Below are positions 1-7,145 of a stretch of DNA of 8,143 nt, in pieces. Origin of the DNA: CAZIWJ01 sp964542855 (GTDB lineage: Bacteria; Bacteroidota; Bacteroidia; Cytophagales; Cyclobacteriaceae); assembly GCA_964542855.1 (NCBI GenBank), contig CAZIWJ010000164.1:1-8143 (forward strand), given 5' to 3'. The first letter of the stretch is position 1. The number at the start of each line of letters is the position of its first letter. Position numbers and translations under genes: made by a program. The notes under the pieces were generated by a model. The model did not search any database. It saw only the letters and a list, made by a program, of their open reading frames with translations, and had not been told where the DNA came from.

Positions 1-1395
1 ACAGGTATTTCTGTATCTTACCTCAATGAAATAGAGAAGGGTAAAAAAAGACCCAAGGCCGAAAAAATTTCCTCCCTGTCCGATGCGCTGGGGGTTAGTT
101 ACGACTGGCTGGTATCTTTACAACTAAATTCTAAATTATCGGCAATTGGTGAATTACTAAGCAGCGATATATTAAGTGAACTACCTCTTGATATTTTCGG
201 GCTTGAACCCAGTGATTTACTGGAACTTTTAACTCATGCGCCTGCTAAACTCGGTGCATTTGTTAGTACATTAATTGAGGTATCGCGAAGCTACGACATG
301 AAAGTTCAGCAATTTCATTTCTCAGCACTAAGAGCGTACCAGGAAATGCACGGTAACTATTTCCACGACATAGAATTGCTGGCTAATTCTTTTTGCAGAA
401 AATTTAACTTACCAACCGATCGGGCCCTGGAGGGACCGGAGTTGTTAAATATTCTTCAAAATCATTTTAATGTTCAGGTTATTGAAGACGGATTATCTGA
501 ATTCCCCGAGTTGTCGCATTTGCGATCAGTTACTAAACCGGGGAAGCCTTTTCAGTTATTACTGAACAAAAACATTAATAAAACTCAATACATTTTCGCT
601 TTGGCCAGGGAAATCGGGTATCATTCTCAAAGCCTGGTACAAAGGCCGTTATCTTCGCCCATCGTTACGGTCGATACTTTCGATGAAGTGATTAATTATT
701 TTAAGGCTTCTTACTTTGCCGGAGCGGTACTTCAGCCACAGCATCGATTTAAAAAAGACCTCAGGAACTTTTTTACCAAAAAGAAGTGGAACGGGAATGA
801 ACTGGTTTCCATGATGTCGGAATATAATGTAAGCCCGGAAATTTTTTTGGAGCGAATGACCAATTTGCTCCCCAGGCACTTCAACCTTCACGAAATTTTT
901 TACTTGCGATTTAATAAACCCGATCGTGTACCAGAGTACAATTTAACCAAGGAACTTCATTTATCAGGATTGCAAAGCCCTCATGCAGTACTGCTTAATG
1001 AACATTACTGCCGAAGGTGGGTTTCCTTTACTATTCTCAACGAAGTAACAGAAAAATGGGCAAAAGGTGCATACGACAAACCGGTTGCTGGTATTCAGTA
1101 CTCCAACTACGTTGACACGCACAACAGGTACCTGGTAATTACGCTTGGTAAGCCAATGTACCCCACACCTGGTATAAAAAGCAGTATATCCATCGGAATC
1201 CGGGTAAATGAATCGCTCAAGAAAGCCATTAAATTCTGGAATGATCCCAATATTTCAGAACGAACGGTTGGAGAAACGTGTGAAAGATGTAGCCTGGACT
1301 CATGCAAAGAAAGAGTTGCCCCACCCAAGGTATTAGCTGAGCAAAGTAAGCTTTCAACAACTGTAAATACGCTAAACGCAATTACCAGTTCGTAA
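1..1395 (+). CDS. XRE-family transcriptional regulator, ScfR/RamB-like (5' partial)
   Basis: The reading frame is open from base 1 without a start, so this is the last 464 residues of a longer protein; the internal ATG at 298 is not the true start. Seen: residues 1-40 contain the end of an XRE/Cro helix-turn-helix (TGISVSYLNEIEKGKKRP, then a DALGVSYDWL helix). Residues about 110-230 resemble the IrrE/ImmA-like domain, but the zinc-protease HExxH is degenerate (R203-E-I-G-Y207), so peptidase activity is unlikely. The C-terminus carries a cysteine cluster C427xxC430xxxxC435 followed by R438 and PP441-442, the signature I associate with the short-chain fatty-acyl regulator family (RamB, PrpC-type regulators). 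Family knowledge: such proteins are cytoplasmic DNA-binding regulators that sense acyl-CoA-type metabolites and control glyoxylate or methylcitrate genes. The target here is unknown. It is co-directional with mreB but separated by 230 bases, so probably a separate unit. Family call is fairly sure, function is not. Confidence 0.82.
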   Translation, partial: TGISVSYLNEIEKGKKRPKAEKISSLSDALGVSYDWLVSLQLNSKLSAIGELLSSDILSELPLDIFGLEPSDLLELLTHAPAKLGAFVSTLIEVSRSYDMKVQQFHFSALRAYQEMHGNYFHDIELLANSFCRKFNLPTDRALEGPELLNILQNHFNVQVIEDGLSEFPELSHLRSVTKPGKPFQLLLNKNINKTQYIFALAREIGYHSQSLVQRPLSSPIVTVDTFDEVINYFKASYFAGAVLQPQHRFKKDLRNFFTKKKWNGNELVSMMSEYNVSPEIFLERMTNLLPRHFNLHEIFYLRFNKPDRVPEYNLTKELHLSGLQSPHAVLLNEHYCRRWVSFTILNEVTEKWAKGAYDKPVAGIQYSNYVDTHNRYLVITLGKPMYPTPGIKSSISIGIRVNESLKKAIKFWNDPNISERTVGETCERCSLDSCKERVAPPKVLAEQSKLSTTVNTLNAITSS

Positions 1396-1440
1396 AACTA
1401 CCTCTTTATATAACTATTCTAATATTTTTTATTATCAGGA

Positions 1441-1457
1441 CGTTCTCCAGGAGTACG
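1441..1457. repeat. 17-base imperfect dyad, possible operator
   Basis: CGTTCTCCAGGAGTACG reads as two half-sites around a central A, with 7 of 8 base pairs complementary (one T/T mismatch). The loop would be too short for a good RNA hairpin, so a protein-binding site is more plausible than a terminator. It lies about 50 bases after the regulator stop and about 95 bases upstream of the candidate mreB -33 box. A dyad of this quality arises by chance a few times in 8 kb, so the functional call is weak. Confidence 0.25.
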
Positions 1458-1534
1458 GGTGTAAGGTATTCCAATCCGGTGTGTAACGACCTTTGAGGCT
1501 TGAAAAAGAATTATTTATATCAGGTGTAAGATAT
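1458..1534 (+). repeat. Short direct repeat GGTGTAAG(G/A)TAT, two copies
   Basis: GGTGTAAGGTAT at 1458-1469 and GGTGTAAGATAT at 1523-1534 match at 11 of 12 positions, 65 bases apart start to start. A partial third copy, GGTGTGTAACG, starts at 1479. The first copy abuts the dyad at 1441-1457 and the second ends 16 bases before the candidate -33 box of the mreB promoter. They could be binding sites for a regulator of the mre operon, but nothing in the sequence identifies the protein. Confidence 0.3.
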
Positions 1535-1550
1535 GATTAAAATAGGAGCC

Positions 1551-1580
1551 TTGTTAAGCCGGATTTTCCCGTCAAATTTG
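1551..1580 (+). promoter_or_regulatory. Candidate Bacteroidota-type promoter for the mreB-rodA operon
   Basis: TTG at 1551-1553 is followed after 19 bases by CAAATTTG at 1573-1580. This fits the Bacteroidota consensus (TTG, 17-23 bases, TAnnTTTG) with one mismatch, at the first base of the -7 element. Transcription would begin near 1585-1590 and leave a leader of about 35-40 bases before the mreB ATG. The spacing and the position support it; there is no experimental evidence, and an alternative weak -7-like TAACTTTC at 1581 has no well-spaced partner. Confidence 0.42.
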
Positions 1581-1625
1581 TAACTTTCGAACATTATTCA
1601 ATAACCAATCTATACATAAAGACAC

Positions 1626-2651
1626 ATGGGTTTTTTTGATCTTTTCTCCCAAGATATTGCTGTTGACCTGGGTACAGCCAATACTTTAATTATCAGCAAG
1701 GAGAAAATAGTTGTGGATGAACCATCTATTATTGCTATCGACCGAACCAGCAGCCGCGTTATAGCTATAGGAAGGCAGGCCATGCAGATGCATGAGAAAA
1801 CGCACGAAAATATTAAAACCATCCGTCCGCTTAAAGATGGTGTGATTGCTGACTTCCACGCTGCTGAACACATGATCAGGGGTATGATCAAGATGATAGA
1901 TTTGGGCAATCGCTACATCCCTTCTTCCTACCGGATGATAATCTGTATTCCTTCCGGTATTACTGAAGTTGAAAAAAGAGCCGTAAGAGATTCGGCCGAA
2001 CACGCTGGTGCCAAGGAAGTGTATATGATACACGAACCCATTGCTGCTGCTATCGGGATTGGAATTGATATCGACCAGCCTGTGGGCTCAATGGTTGTGG
2101 ATATCGGCGGTGGTACTACTGAAATTGCAGTCATTGCGCTTTCGGGAATTGTATGCGATCAGTCTATCCGGGTGGCAGGAGACACGTTCAATAAAGATAT
2201 CCTGGATTACATGCGCAGGCAACATAACTTGTTAATTGGTGAGCGATCGGCCGAAAAAATAAAACTGGAGGTTGGTTCAGCCCTCACTGAACTTGATGAA
2301 GAACCCGATGACTATGAAATCAGGGGAAGGGACCTGATGACAGGAATTCCCAAGGTTATTAAAATCACTTACTCGGAAATTGCCATGGCACTGGACAAGT
2401 CTGTTTCTAAAATTGAAGAGGCTGTTCTCAAATCCCTTGAAATTGCCCCGCCTGAATTATCGGCCGATATTTACGATAACGGCATTCACCTAACCGGTGG
2501 AGGAGCGTTACTGAGAGGACTCGACAAACGGCTGGCGCTGAAAACCAAATTACCCGTACACGTGGCTGAAGATCCGCTGAGGGCCGTGGTGCGGGGAACG
2601 GGAATTGCCCTTAAGCGATTCAATGACTTTAAGGGTGTATTGATGACGTAA
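1626..2651 (+). CDS. mreB: Rod shape-determining protein MreB
   Basis: Bacterial actin homologue of 341 residues, the normal family length. It polymerises with ATP into antiparallel double filaments on the inner face of the membrane and guides the cell-wall elongation complex. Seen: an N-terminal hydrophobic stretch (MGFFDLF) suited to membrane attachment; the phosphate-1 loop DLGTANTLI at 14-22; the HEPIAAAIG segment at 136-144, whose Glu137 sits at the catalytic position in MreB; the phosphate-2 loop DIGGGTTE at 159-166; and the adenosine motif LTGGGALLRGLD at 289-300. The ATG at 1626 is chosen because it places the membrane-binding segment directly before the phosphate-1 loop, as in other MreBs. 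It has no Shine-Dalgarno, and codons 2-4 contain a T7 run. First gene of the operon, 7 bases before mreC. No key residue appears missing. Confidence 0.98.
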   Translation: MGFFDLFSQDIAVDLGTANTLIISKEKIVVDEPSIIAIDRTSSRVIAIGRQAMQMHEKTHENIKTIRPLKDGVIADFHAAEHMIRGMIKMIDLGNRYIPSSYRMIICIPSGITEVEKRAVRDSAEHAGAKEVYMIHEPIAAAIGIGIDIDQPVGSMVVDIGGGTTEIAVIALSGIVCDQSIRVAGDTFNKDILDYMRRQHNLLIGERSAEKIKLEVGSALTELDEEPDDYEIRGRDLMTGIPKVIKITYSEIAMALDKSVSKIEEAVLKSLEIAPPELSADIYDNGIHLTGGGALLRGLDKRLALKTKLPVHVAEDPLRAVVRGTGIALKRFNDFKGVLMT

Positions 2652-2658
2652 TTTACTT

Positions 2659-3543
2659 ATGAGGAGATTCCTTGAAATTCTCTATACTTATCGTACTTTC
2701 TTGCTTTTCCTTGCCCTTGAGGTGACAAGCATATTGCTGGTAATTAATAATAACGACTACCAGCGTACAGCTTTTTTAAGTACCTCCAATCGGATGGTTG
2801 GGTCTCTTTTAACGGTTTCCAGTGAAGTACAATATTATTTTAACCTGAACAGGGTAAACACCGAACTGGCAACTGAAAACGCTCAACTGAGAGAACGCAT
2901 TGCAAAGGGCGAGTTTCCTAATCGCCTGGTGCGACCAGAAAGTTTAACCATGCAGGTAAGCCTACCGAAATTCAATACCCCCGGCCTCAATGATTTCGTA
3001 TTCGATACAACCGGCCGCTATTCATTCATTCCGGCTAAGGTGATCAACAATTCTCTTTACCTTAGTAAGAATCACATCACGCTAAACAAGGGGTCGAAAC
3101 ACGGCATAAAACCAGATATGGGTGTTATTAGCCCATTTGGTACAGTGGGTAAGGTACTGGCCTGCTCTGAAAACTTTTCCACCATTACATCTTTACTGCA
3201 TACTGATTTACTGGTTTCATCAACCATAAAAAGTACGGGAACTCTTTGTTCTACATCGTGGGATGGCCGCGACCCTGCAAAAGCTAATCTTCAGTTTGTT
3301 CCCAAACACGTGAACGTTCAGGTGAACGATACCATTATTACTTCGGGTTACAATGCGGTTTTTCCTTCCGGTATAATGGTTGGTGTGGTTAGTAATGTAG
3401 AAGATACCGAAGAAGGTAATTTTCTTTCCATTGAAATAAACCTGGCTACATCATTTGCCAGTTTGTCGTACGTTTACGTAATAGAAGACGAAATGAAAAC
3501 AGAAATCGATTCTTTGGAGCAGCAAACAACGTTTTATGAATAG
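2659..3543 (+). CDS. mreC: Rod shape-determining protein MreC
   Basis: Bitopic membrane protein of 294 residues that links MreB filaments to the periplasmic synthases and, from established work on the family, activates PBP2/RodA by binding the PBP2 pedestal. Seen: a short basic cytoplasmic N-terminus (MRRF), one transmembrane segment at about 13-30, a helical coiled-coil region at about 55-83 (NTELATENAQLRERIA), and the beta-rich MreC core from about 125 to 275, containing KGSKHGIKPDMGV, GTVGKV and a late SGIMVGVV strand. A short acidic tail follows. The protein is predicted to be mostly periplasmic. The gene starts 7 bases after mreB, and its last 8 bases (ATGAATAG) include the start of mreD, so translation of the two is probably coupled. 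Confidence 0.96.
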   Translation: MRRFLEILYTYRTFLLFLALEVTSILLVINNNDYQRTAFLSTSNRMVGSLLTVSSEVQYYFNLNRVNTELATENAQLRERIAKGEFPNRLVRPESLTMQVSLPKFNTPGLNDFVFDTTGRYSFIPAKVINNSLYLSKNHITLNKGSKHGIKPDMGVISPFGTVGKVLACSENFSTITSLLHTDLLVSSTIKSTGTLCSTSWDGRDPAKANLQFVPKHVNVQVNDTIITSGYNAVFPSGIMVGVVSNVEDTEEGNFLSIEINLATSFASLSYVYVIEDEMKTEIDSLEQQTTFYE

Positions 3544-4066
3544 CAGAAACCTGGTTGGATTTATCGTTTTGTTCCTGGTTTACTTCCTCCTCCAGGTAGT
3601 GCTTTTAAAAGATATCGTGCTATTTGGCAGTGCATTCTGTTTTATTTACGTGGGCTTTTTGATTTTGCTACCCCTGAACCTGGGAAGATTACTACCCCTC
3701 TTAATTGGTTTTGTTATGGGTGTTTTGGTGGATCTGTTTTACGATAGTATCGGCGTTCACGCCACTGCCAGCGTATTTTTAATGTACATCAGAAACATAT
3801 GGATTAATACCCTAACCCCCCGGGCCGGATACGAAATTAATAAAACGGTTTCTCCGAAAACCATGGGTTTAGGATGGTTCACCTCCTATTCGTTACCTTT
3901 ATTATTGCTACATCATCTGCTTCTTTTTTTCATTGAAGCCGGAAGCTTTTCCTTGTTCAATTACACTTTATTGAAGGTAATCTCAAGCACTGTTTTTACA
4001 TATGTAGTCATACTAATTGCCCATTATTTATCTCGTTCACCAAGAAGACAGCGCGTGTATGAATGA
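3536..4066 (+). CDS. mreD: Rod shape-determining protein MreD
   Basis: Small polytopic inner-membrane protein of 176 residues, partner of MreC in the Rod complex. Seen: about five or six hydrophobic segments (roughly 7-24, 30-48, 51-67, 74-88, 112-132 and 142-164) and the family's characteristic sequence DLFYDSIGVHA at 66-76, followed by a basic C-terminus (RSPRRQR). The sequence family is poorly conserved, so the identification rests on size, topology, this motif and its place between mreC and mrdA. The start overlaps the end of mreC by 8 bases and its own stop overlaps the start of mrdA by 8 bases. Both overlaps have the form ATGAAT plus a stop, suggesting termination-reinitiation coupling and balanced expression. 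Confidence 0.93.
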   Translation: MNSRNLVGFIVLFLVYFLLQVVLLKDIVLFGSAFCFIYVGFLILLPLNLGRLLPLLIGFVMGVLVDLFYDSIGVHATASVFLMYIRNIWINTLTPRAGYEINKTVSPKTMGLGWFTSYSLPLLLLHHLLLFFIEAGSFSLFNYTLLKVISSTVFTYVVILIAHYLSRSPRRQRVYE

Positions 4067-5861
4067 AAGAAGATATTATATAATAGGAGTGGTTATTATT
4101 TTACCGCTAATTTATATTGTTAAATTATTCGGCTTGCAAGTAATAGACGACACTTATCGTCAGGAAGCAGAAAAGAACATTATTAGCCGGGAAGTTAAAT
4201 ACCCTTACCGGGGGCTCATATACGACCGTAATGGTGAGCTGTTGGTTTACAATGAACCGGTTTACGACCTTAAAGTAATTCCAAGAGAAGCCAGAATTAA
4301 AGATACTGCCCAGTTTTGTTCTATTATTGGTATAACCAGGAAAGAACTCAGGGAAAAGCTAGATCGGGCCAAAAATTACTCCCCGGTAAAGCCTTCCGTG
4401 ATTGTTGAAAAAATTTCCAATAAAAGATTTGCCGGGATACAGGATCGGTTAAATAATTTTCCTGGATTCCTGGTGAAGGCCCGTACGCAGCGCGCCTACC
4501 CCCACTCCAGCCTGGCCAATGCCCTCGGCTATACTGGTGAAATCAGTAAAAGACAGTTGGTAAGAGATACAACCAATTATTACAGCCAGGGTGATCATAT
4601 CGGTATTAGTGGCATCGAGGCTAAATATGAGCCTTCCCTCAGGGGTAAGTTGGGGGTCGAGTATAAACTGGTAAATGTTATGGGGGTTGAACAGGGCTCT
4701 TTTAAAGATGGCTTATACGATACAACTTCAAGGCCCGGAATTGACCTGGTATCCAGTATTGATCTGGAGTTGCAAAAGTACGGCGAAAGGTTGATGAACG
4801 GCAAAACCGGTAGCATAGTAGCCATAGAGCCAAAAACCGGAGAAATTCTGGCTATGGTTTCTGCACCTTCATACGACCCTAATCTATTAACCGGGAAAGA
4901 TTTTGGGAAAAATTACACCCGTTTATCGGCCGATACTTCCAAGCCATTATTTGTTCGGCCAACCATGGCTATGTACCCTCCAGGATCTATGTTTAAAACG
5001 GTACAGTCGCTCATTGCATTACAGGAGAATGTGATTGGTCCTGAAGAGAGGATTTATTGCAGTGGCTCCCTGATTGGCGATCACGCCCCGCCTGGTTATT
5101 ACGACGTTACCAAGGGTATTCGTCTTTCATCAAATAACTTTTTTTATAAGGTTTTCAGAAGAATTATTAACCAGAATGAATCTGCCAATACCTACGTAGA
5201 TTCCAGGATAGGCCTGGAAAAATGGTATGAGTATATCAATGCCTTTGGAATGGGGCACAAGCTGTCAGTGGATATTCCCAGTGAAAAAAGTGGATACGTT
5301 CCAACTCCTTCCTATTACGACCGGATTTATGGGCAAAATCGCTGGAAGTTTTCTACGGTATATTCGCTTAGCATTGGCCAGGGAGAGTTGCTGGTAACCC
5401 CGGTACAGATGGCAAACTTAGCAGCAACCATTGCCAATAAAGGTTATTTTTATACCCCTCACCTGGTTAAAGGAATTGGAGAAAGTAATATTACACCCAC
5501 CGCTTTCAGTGAAAAGAATTACACAGGTGTCGACAGTATCCATTTCAACGTTGTTCAGGATGCAATGGAGGAAGTAATTCTGCACGGTACGGGCCAGTAC
5601 CGGGCAAAACTTAAAGATATTTCCGTTTGTGGAAAAACCAGTACGGTAGAAAATCCGCACGGAGAAGACCACTCAGGTTTTATGGCTTTTGCGCCTAAAG
5701 AAAACCCCGAAATTGCCATTGCGGTTTACGTGGAAAACGCCGGACAGGGCGCCCGGGCCGCAGCATCAATAGCCAGCCTGATGATTGAAAAATACATAAA
5801 AGGTGGCACTGACCGTCCGTGGATTGAAAAATATGCCCTGGAAGGGGAGTTTATTTATTAA
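4059..5861 (+). CDS. mrdA: Penicillin-binding protein 2 (class B transpeptidase, elongasome)
   Basis: D,D-transpeptidase that crosslinks side-wall peptidoglycan as partner of RodA; anchored in the inner membrane with its catalytic domain in the periplasm. The start at 4059 (MNERRYYIIG, 600 residues) is preferred over the in-frame ATG at 4017. It places the single transmembrane helix at about 7-25, as in the family, and gives an 8-base overlap with mreD identical in form to mreC/mreD. Seen: the PBP dimer/pedestal domain at about 45-215 (YRGLIYDRNG at 50-59) and the transpeptidase domain at about 245-580. The catalytic motif is S310-M-F-K313, the second motif S357-S-N359, and the third K526-T-S528, followed by TVENPHGEDHSGF. 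The third motif is normally KTG in PBPs, so Ser528 is unusual; all chemically essential residues are kept. It is followed by rodA after 4 bases. Confidence 0.95.
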   Translation: MNERRYYIIGVVIILPLIYIVKLFGLQVIDDTYRQEAEKNIISREVKYPYRGLIYDRNGELLVYNEPVYDLKVIPREARIKDTAQFCSIIGITRKELREKLDRAKNYSPVKPSVIVEKISNKRFAGIQDRLNNFPGFLVKARTQRAYPHSSLANALGYTGEISKRQLVRDTTNYYSQGDHIGISGIEAKYEPSLRGKLGVEYKLVNVMGVEQGSFKDGLYDTTSRPGIDLVSSIDLELQKYGERLMNGKTGSIVAIEPKTGEILAMVSAPSYDPNLLTGKDFGKNYTRLSADTSKPLFVRPTMAMYPPGSMFKTVQSLIALQENVIGPEERIYCSGSLIGDHAPPGYYDVTKGIRLSSNNFFYKVFRRIINQNESANTYVDSRIGLEKWYEYINAFGMGHKLSVDIPSEKSGYVPTPSYYDRIYGQNRWKFSTVYSLSIGQGELLVTPVQMANLAATIANKGYFYTPHLVKGIGESNITPTAFSEKNYTGVDSIHFNVVQDAMEEVILHGTGQYRAKLKDISVCGKTSTVENPHGEDHSGFMAFAPKENPEIAIAVYVENAGQGARAAASIASLMIEKYIKGGTDRPWIEKYALEGEFIY

Positions 5862-5865
5862 ATTT

Positions 5866-7143
5866 ATGAGAGAAGAAAAGCTATTACAACGGATCGACTG
5901 GCAAATTATAGGCCTCTATGCTTTCCTGGTAATGCTGGGTTGGTTAAACATTTACGCGGTAAACTACGAGCCCGGCGTGTCTAAAAGCATTCTGGATCCG
6001 TCGATTCCTTCCGGCCGGCAACTCATCTGGATTCTTTCCTCGGTTCTGATCATTATCTTTATAATGGCTTTCGATTTAAGAATCTATAATTCGCTAGCTT
6101 TTTTTTTCTATGGTGGCGTTATTTTGGTTCTTATTTTTGTATCGTTTGGTGGTAAGGAAGTTGCCGGCTCCCGGTCGTGGATAGGAATCGGGAGTTTTGG
6201 TATTCAGCCCTCAGAGTTCGCTAAATTCGCTACCGCTTTGGCAGTGGCCAAGTACCTGAGCATAACCAGTAAACCTTTTAACAACATTAAATCGCAGGCC
6301 CTGCTGTTTTTCATCATCGGTTTACCTGCTTTGTTAATAATTATTCAGGGTGATACGGGAACCGCCCTGGTATACTCAGTGTTTGTAATTGTTTTCTTCC
6401 GGGAGGGAATGTCGCCATTGCTGGTTGTCCTTGGGATTATATCTGTTACACTTTTCGTATTTACTCTGTTCATAGACCAGATTTACCTGCTTATAGGGTT
6501 AACCATTTTAAGCGTACTGCTGGTTGGGTTAAATACCCGGAACCGGAAAAAGGTATTTCAAATTGTAGGATATACTGTAGTAGTGGCAGCTTTTATCATG
6601 AGTACCGATTTCGTGGTTTCTGATATCCTGAAACCACACCAGCAAGATCGTATTAAAGCACTGATTAACCCATCTGCCGATCCTCTCGGTTTTGGCTGGA
6701 ACGTAACCCAGTCTAAAATTGCCATCGGATCTGGCGGACTATTCGGTAAAGGTTTTCTGAACGGTACTCAAACCAAGCTAGACTTTGTACCCGAGCAAAC
6801 CACCGACTTTATTTTCTGTACCATTGGTGAAGAACACGGATGGGTAGGAAGCCTAATTCTGATTGTTGGTTTTACTTTTTTAATTATCAGAATTATCACA
6901 GTGGCGGAACAACAGAAATCCAGGTTTTCACGCATTTACGGGTATAGCGTGGCCTTAATTATATTCTTCCACTTTGCGGTAAACATTGGAATGACAATAG
7001 GTCTTTTCCCTGTAATAGGTATTCCTTTACCTTTCTTCAGTTACGGGGGCTCTTCTTTATGGGGATTTACTATACTGCTGTTTATTTTCCTGAAACTGGA
7101 TGCCCACAAGATGCAAATCCTGGAAAGAAGAGTGAGAGCGTAA
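5866..7143 (+). CDS. rodA: Peptidoglycan glycosyltransferase RodA (SEDS family)
   Basis: Polytopic membrane glycosyltransferase that polymerises lipid II into glycan strands in complex with PBP2. The start at 5866 (MREEKLLQRIDW, 425 residues) is chosen because it lies 4 bases after the mrdA stop and leads directly into the first membrane helix; in-frame ATGs at 5803 and 5833 would overlap mrdA and add a non-hydrophobic extension. Seen: SEDS motifs GSRSWIGIG (101-109) with QPSEFAK (114-120), GDTGTA (162-167), the loop GFGWNVTQSKIAIGSGG (275-291), FVPEQTTDFIF (307-317) with the probable catalytic Asp314, and GIPLPFFSYGGSS (385-397). It is longer than the E. coli protein (about 370 residues). 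The surplus sits around residues 183-250, between GDTGTA and the periplasmic catalytic loop, and looks like two additional membrane helices. A T9 run at 6099-6107 encodes FFF. Last gene of the operon. Confidence 0.96.
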   Translation: MREEKLLQRIDWQIIGLYAFLVMLGWLNIYAVNYEPGVSKSILDPSIPSGRQLIWILSSVLIIIFIMAFDLRIYNSLAFFFYGGVILVLIFVSFGGKEVAGSRSWIGIGSFGIQPSEFAKFATALAVAKYLSITSKPFNNIKSQALLFFIIGLPALLIIIQGDTGTALVYSVFVIVFFREGMSPLLVVLGIISVTLFVFTLFIDQIYLLIGLTILSVLLVGLNTRNRKKVFQIVGYTVVVAAFIMSTDFVVSDILKPHQQDRIKALINPSADPLGFGWNVTQSKIAIGSGGLFGKGFLNGTQTKLDFVPEQTTDFIFCTIGEEHGWVGSLILIVGFTFLIIRIITVAEQQKSRFSRIYGYSVALIIFFHFAVNIGMTIGLFPVIGIPLPFFSYGGSSLWGFTILLFIFLKLDAHKMQILERRVRA

Positions 7144-7145
7144 GT

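Larger units (their letters stand above)
1396..1625. other. Intergenic region between the regulator gene and mreB
   Basis: This is the only sizeable gap in the window. It is AT-rich at both ends and somewhat more GC-rich around 1436-1500. It holds a candidate mreB promoter (1551-1580), a 17-base dyad (1441-1457) and a GGTGTAAG direct repeat (1458 and 1523). I found no convincing rho-independent terminator after the regulator: the T-run near 1424-1430 is not preceded by a GC-rich stem. There is no Shine-Dalgarno before mreB; the last 15 bases are A-rich, as is usual in Bacteroidota leaders. Confidence 0.7.

Noticed and set aside
298..1395. Internal ATG at 298 as the start of the regulator gene.
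   Set aside because: The same frame is open to base 1 and encodes a recognisable helix-turn-helix, so the gene begins before the window.
1410..1432. AT-rich region with a T-run after the regulator stop, considered as a terminator.
   Set aside because: Any stem is short and made of A-T pairs only; no GC-rich hairpin before the T-run.
1533..1583. A 16-codon ORF (MIKIGALL...) just upstream of mreB, a possible leader peptide.
   Set aside because: Very short, no ribosome-binding signal, overlaps the candidate promoter and would mostly lie upstream of the predicted transcription start; expected by chance.
1610..2134. Open frames antisense to mreB (three on the minus strand).
   Set aside because: They are shadows of a highly conserved plus-strand gene; their products have no recognisable features.
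4017..4058. Upstream in-frame start for PBP2.
   Set aside because: Would add 14 residues before the basic N-terminus and membrane helix and overlap mreD by 50 bases; the start at 4059 matches the family and the mreC/mreD junction style.
5418..5672. Minus-strand open frame inside mrdA.
   Set aside because: Lies opposite the conserved transpeptidase domain, with no motif or start signal; a shadow ORF.
5803..5865. Upstream in-frame starts (5803, 5833) for RodA.
   Set aside because: They overlap the end of mrdA and add an extension not seen in RodA; 5866 follows the mrdA stop directly.
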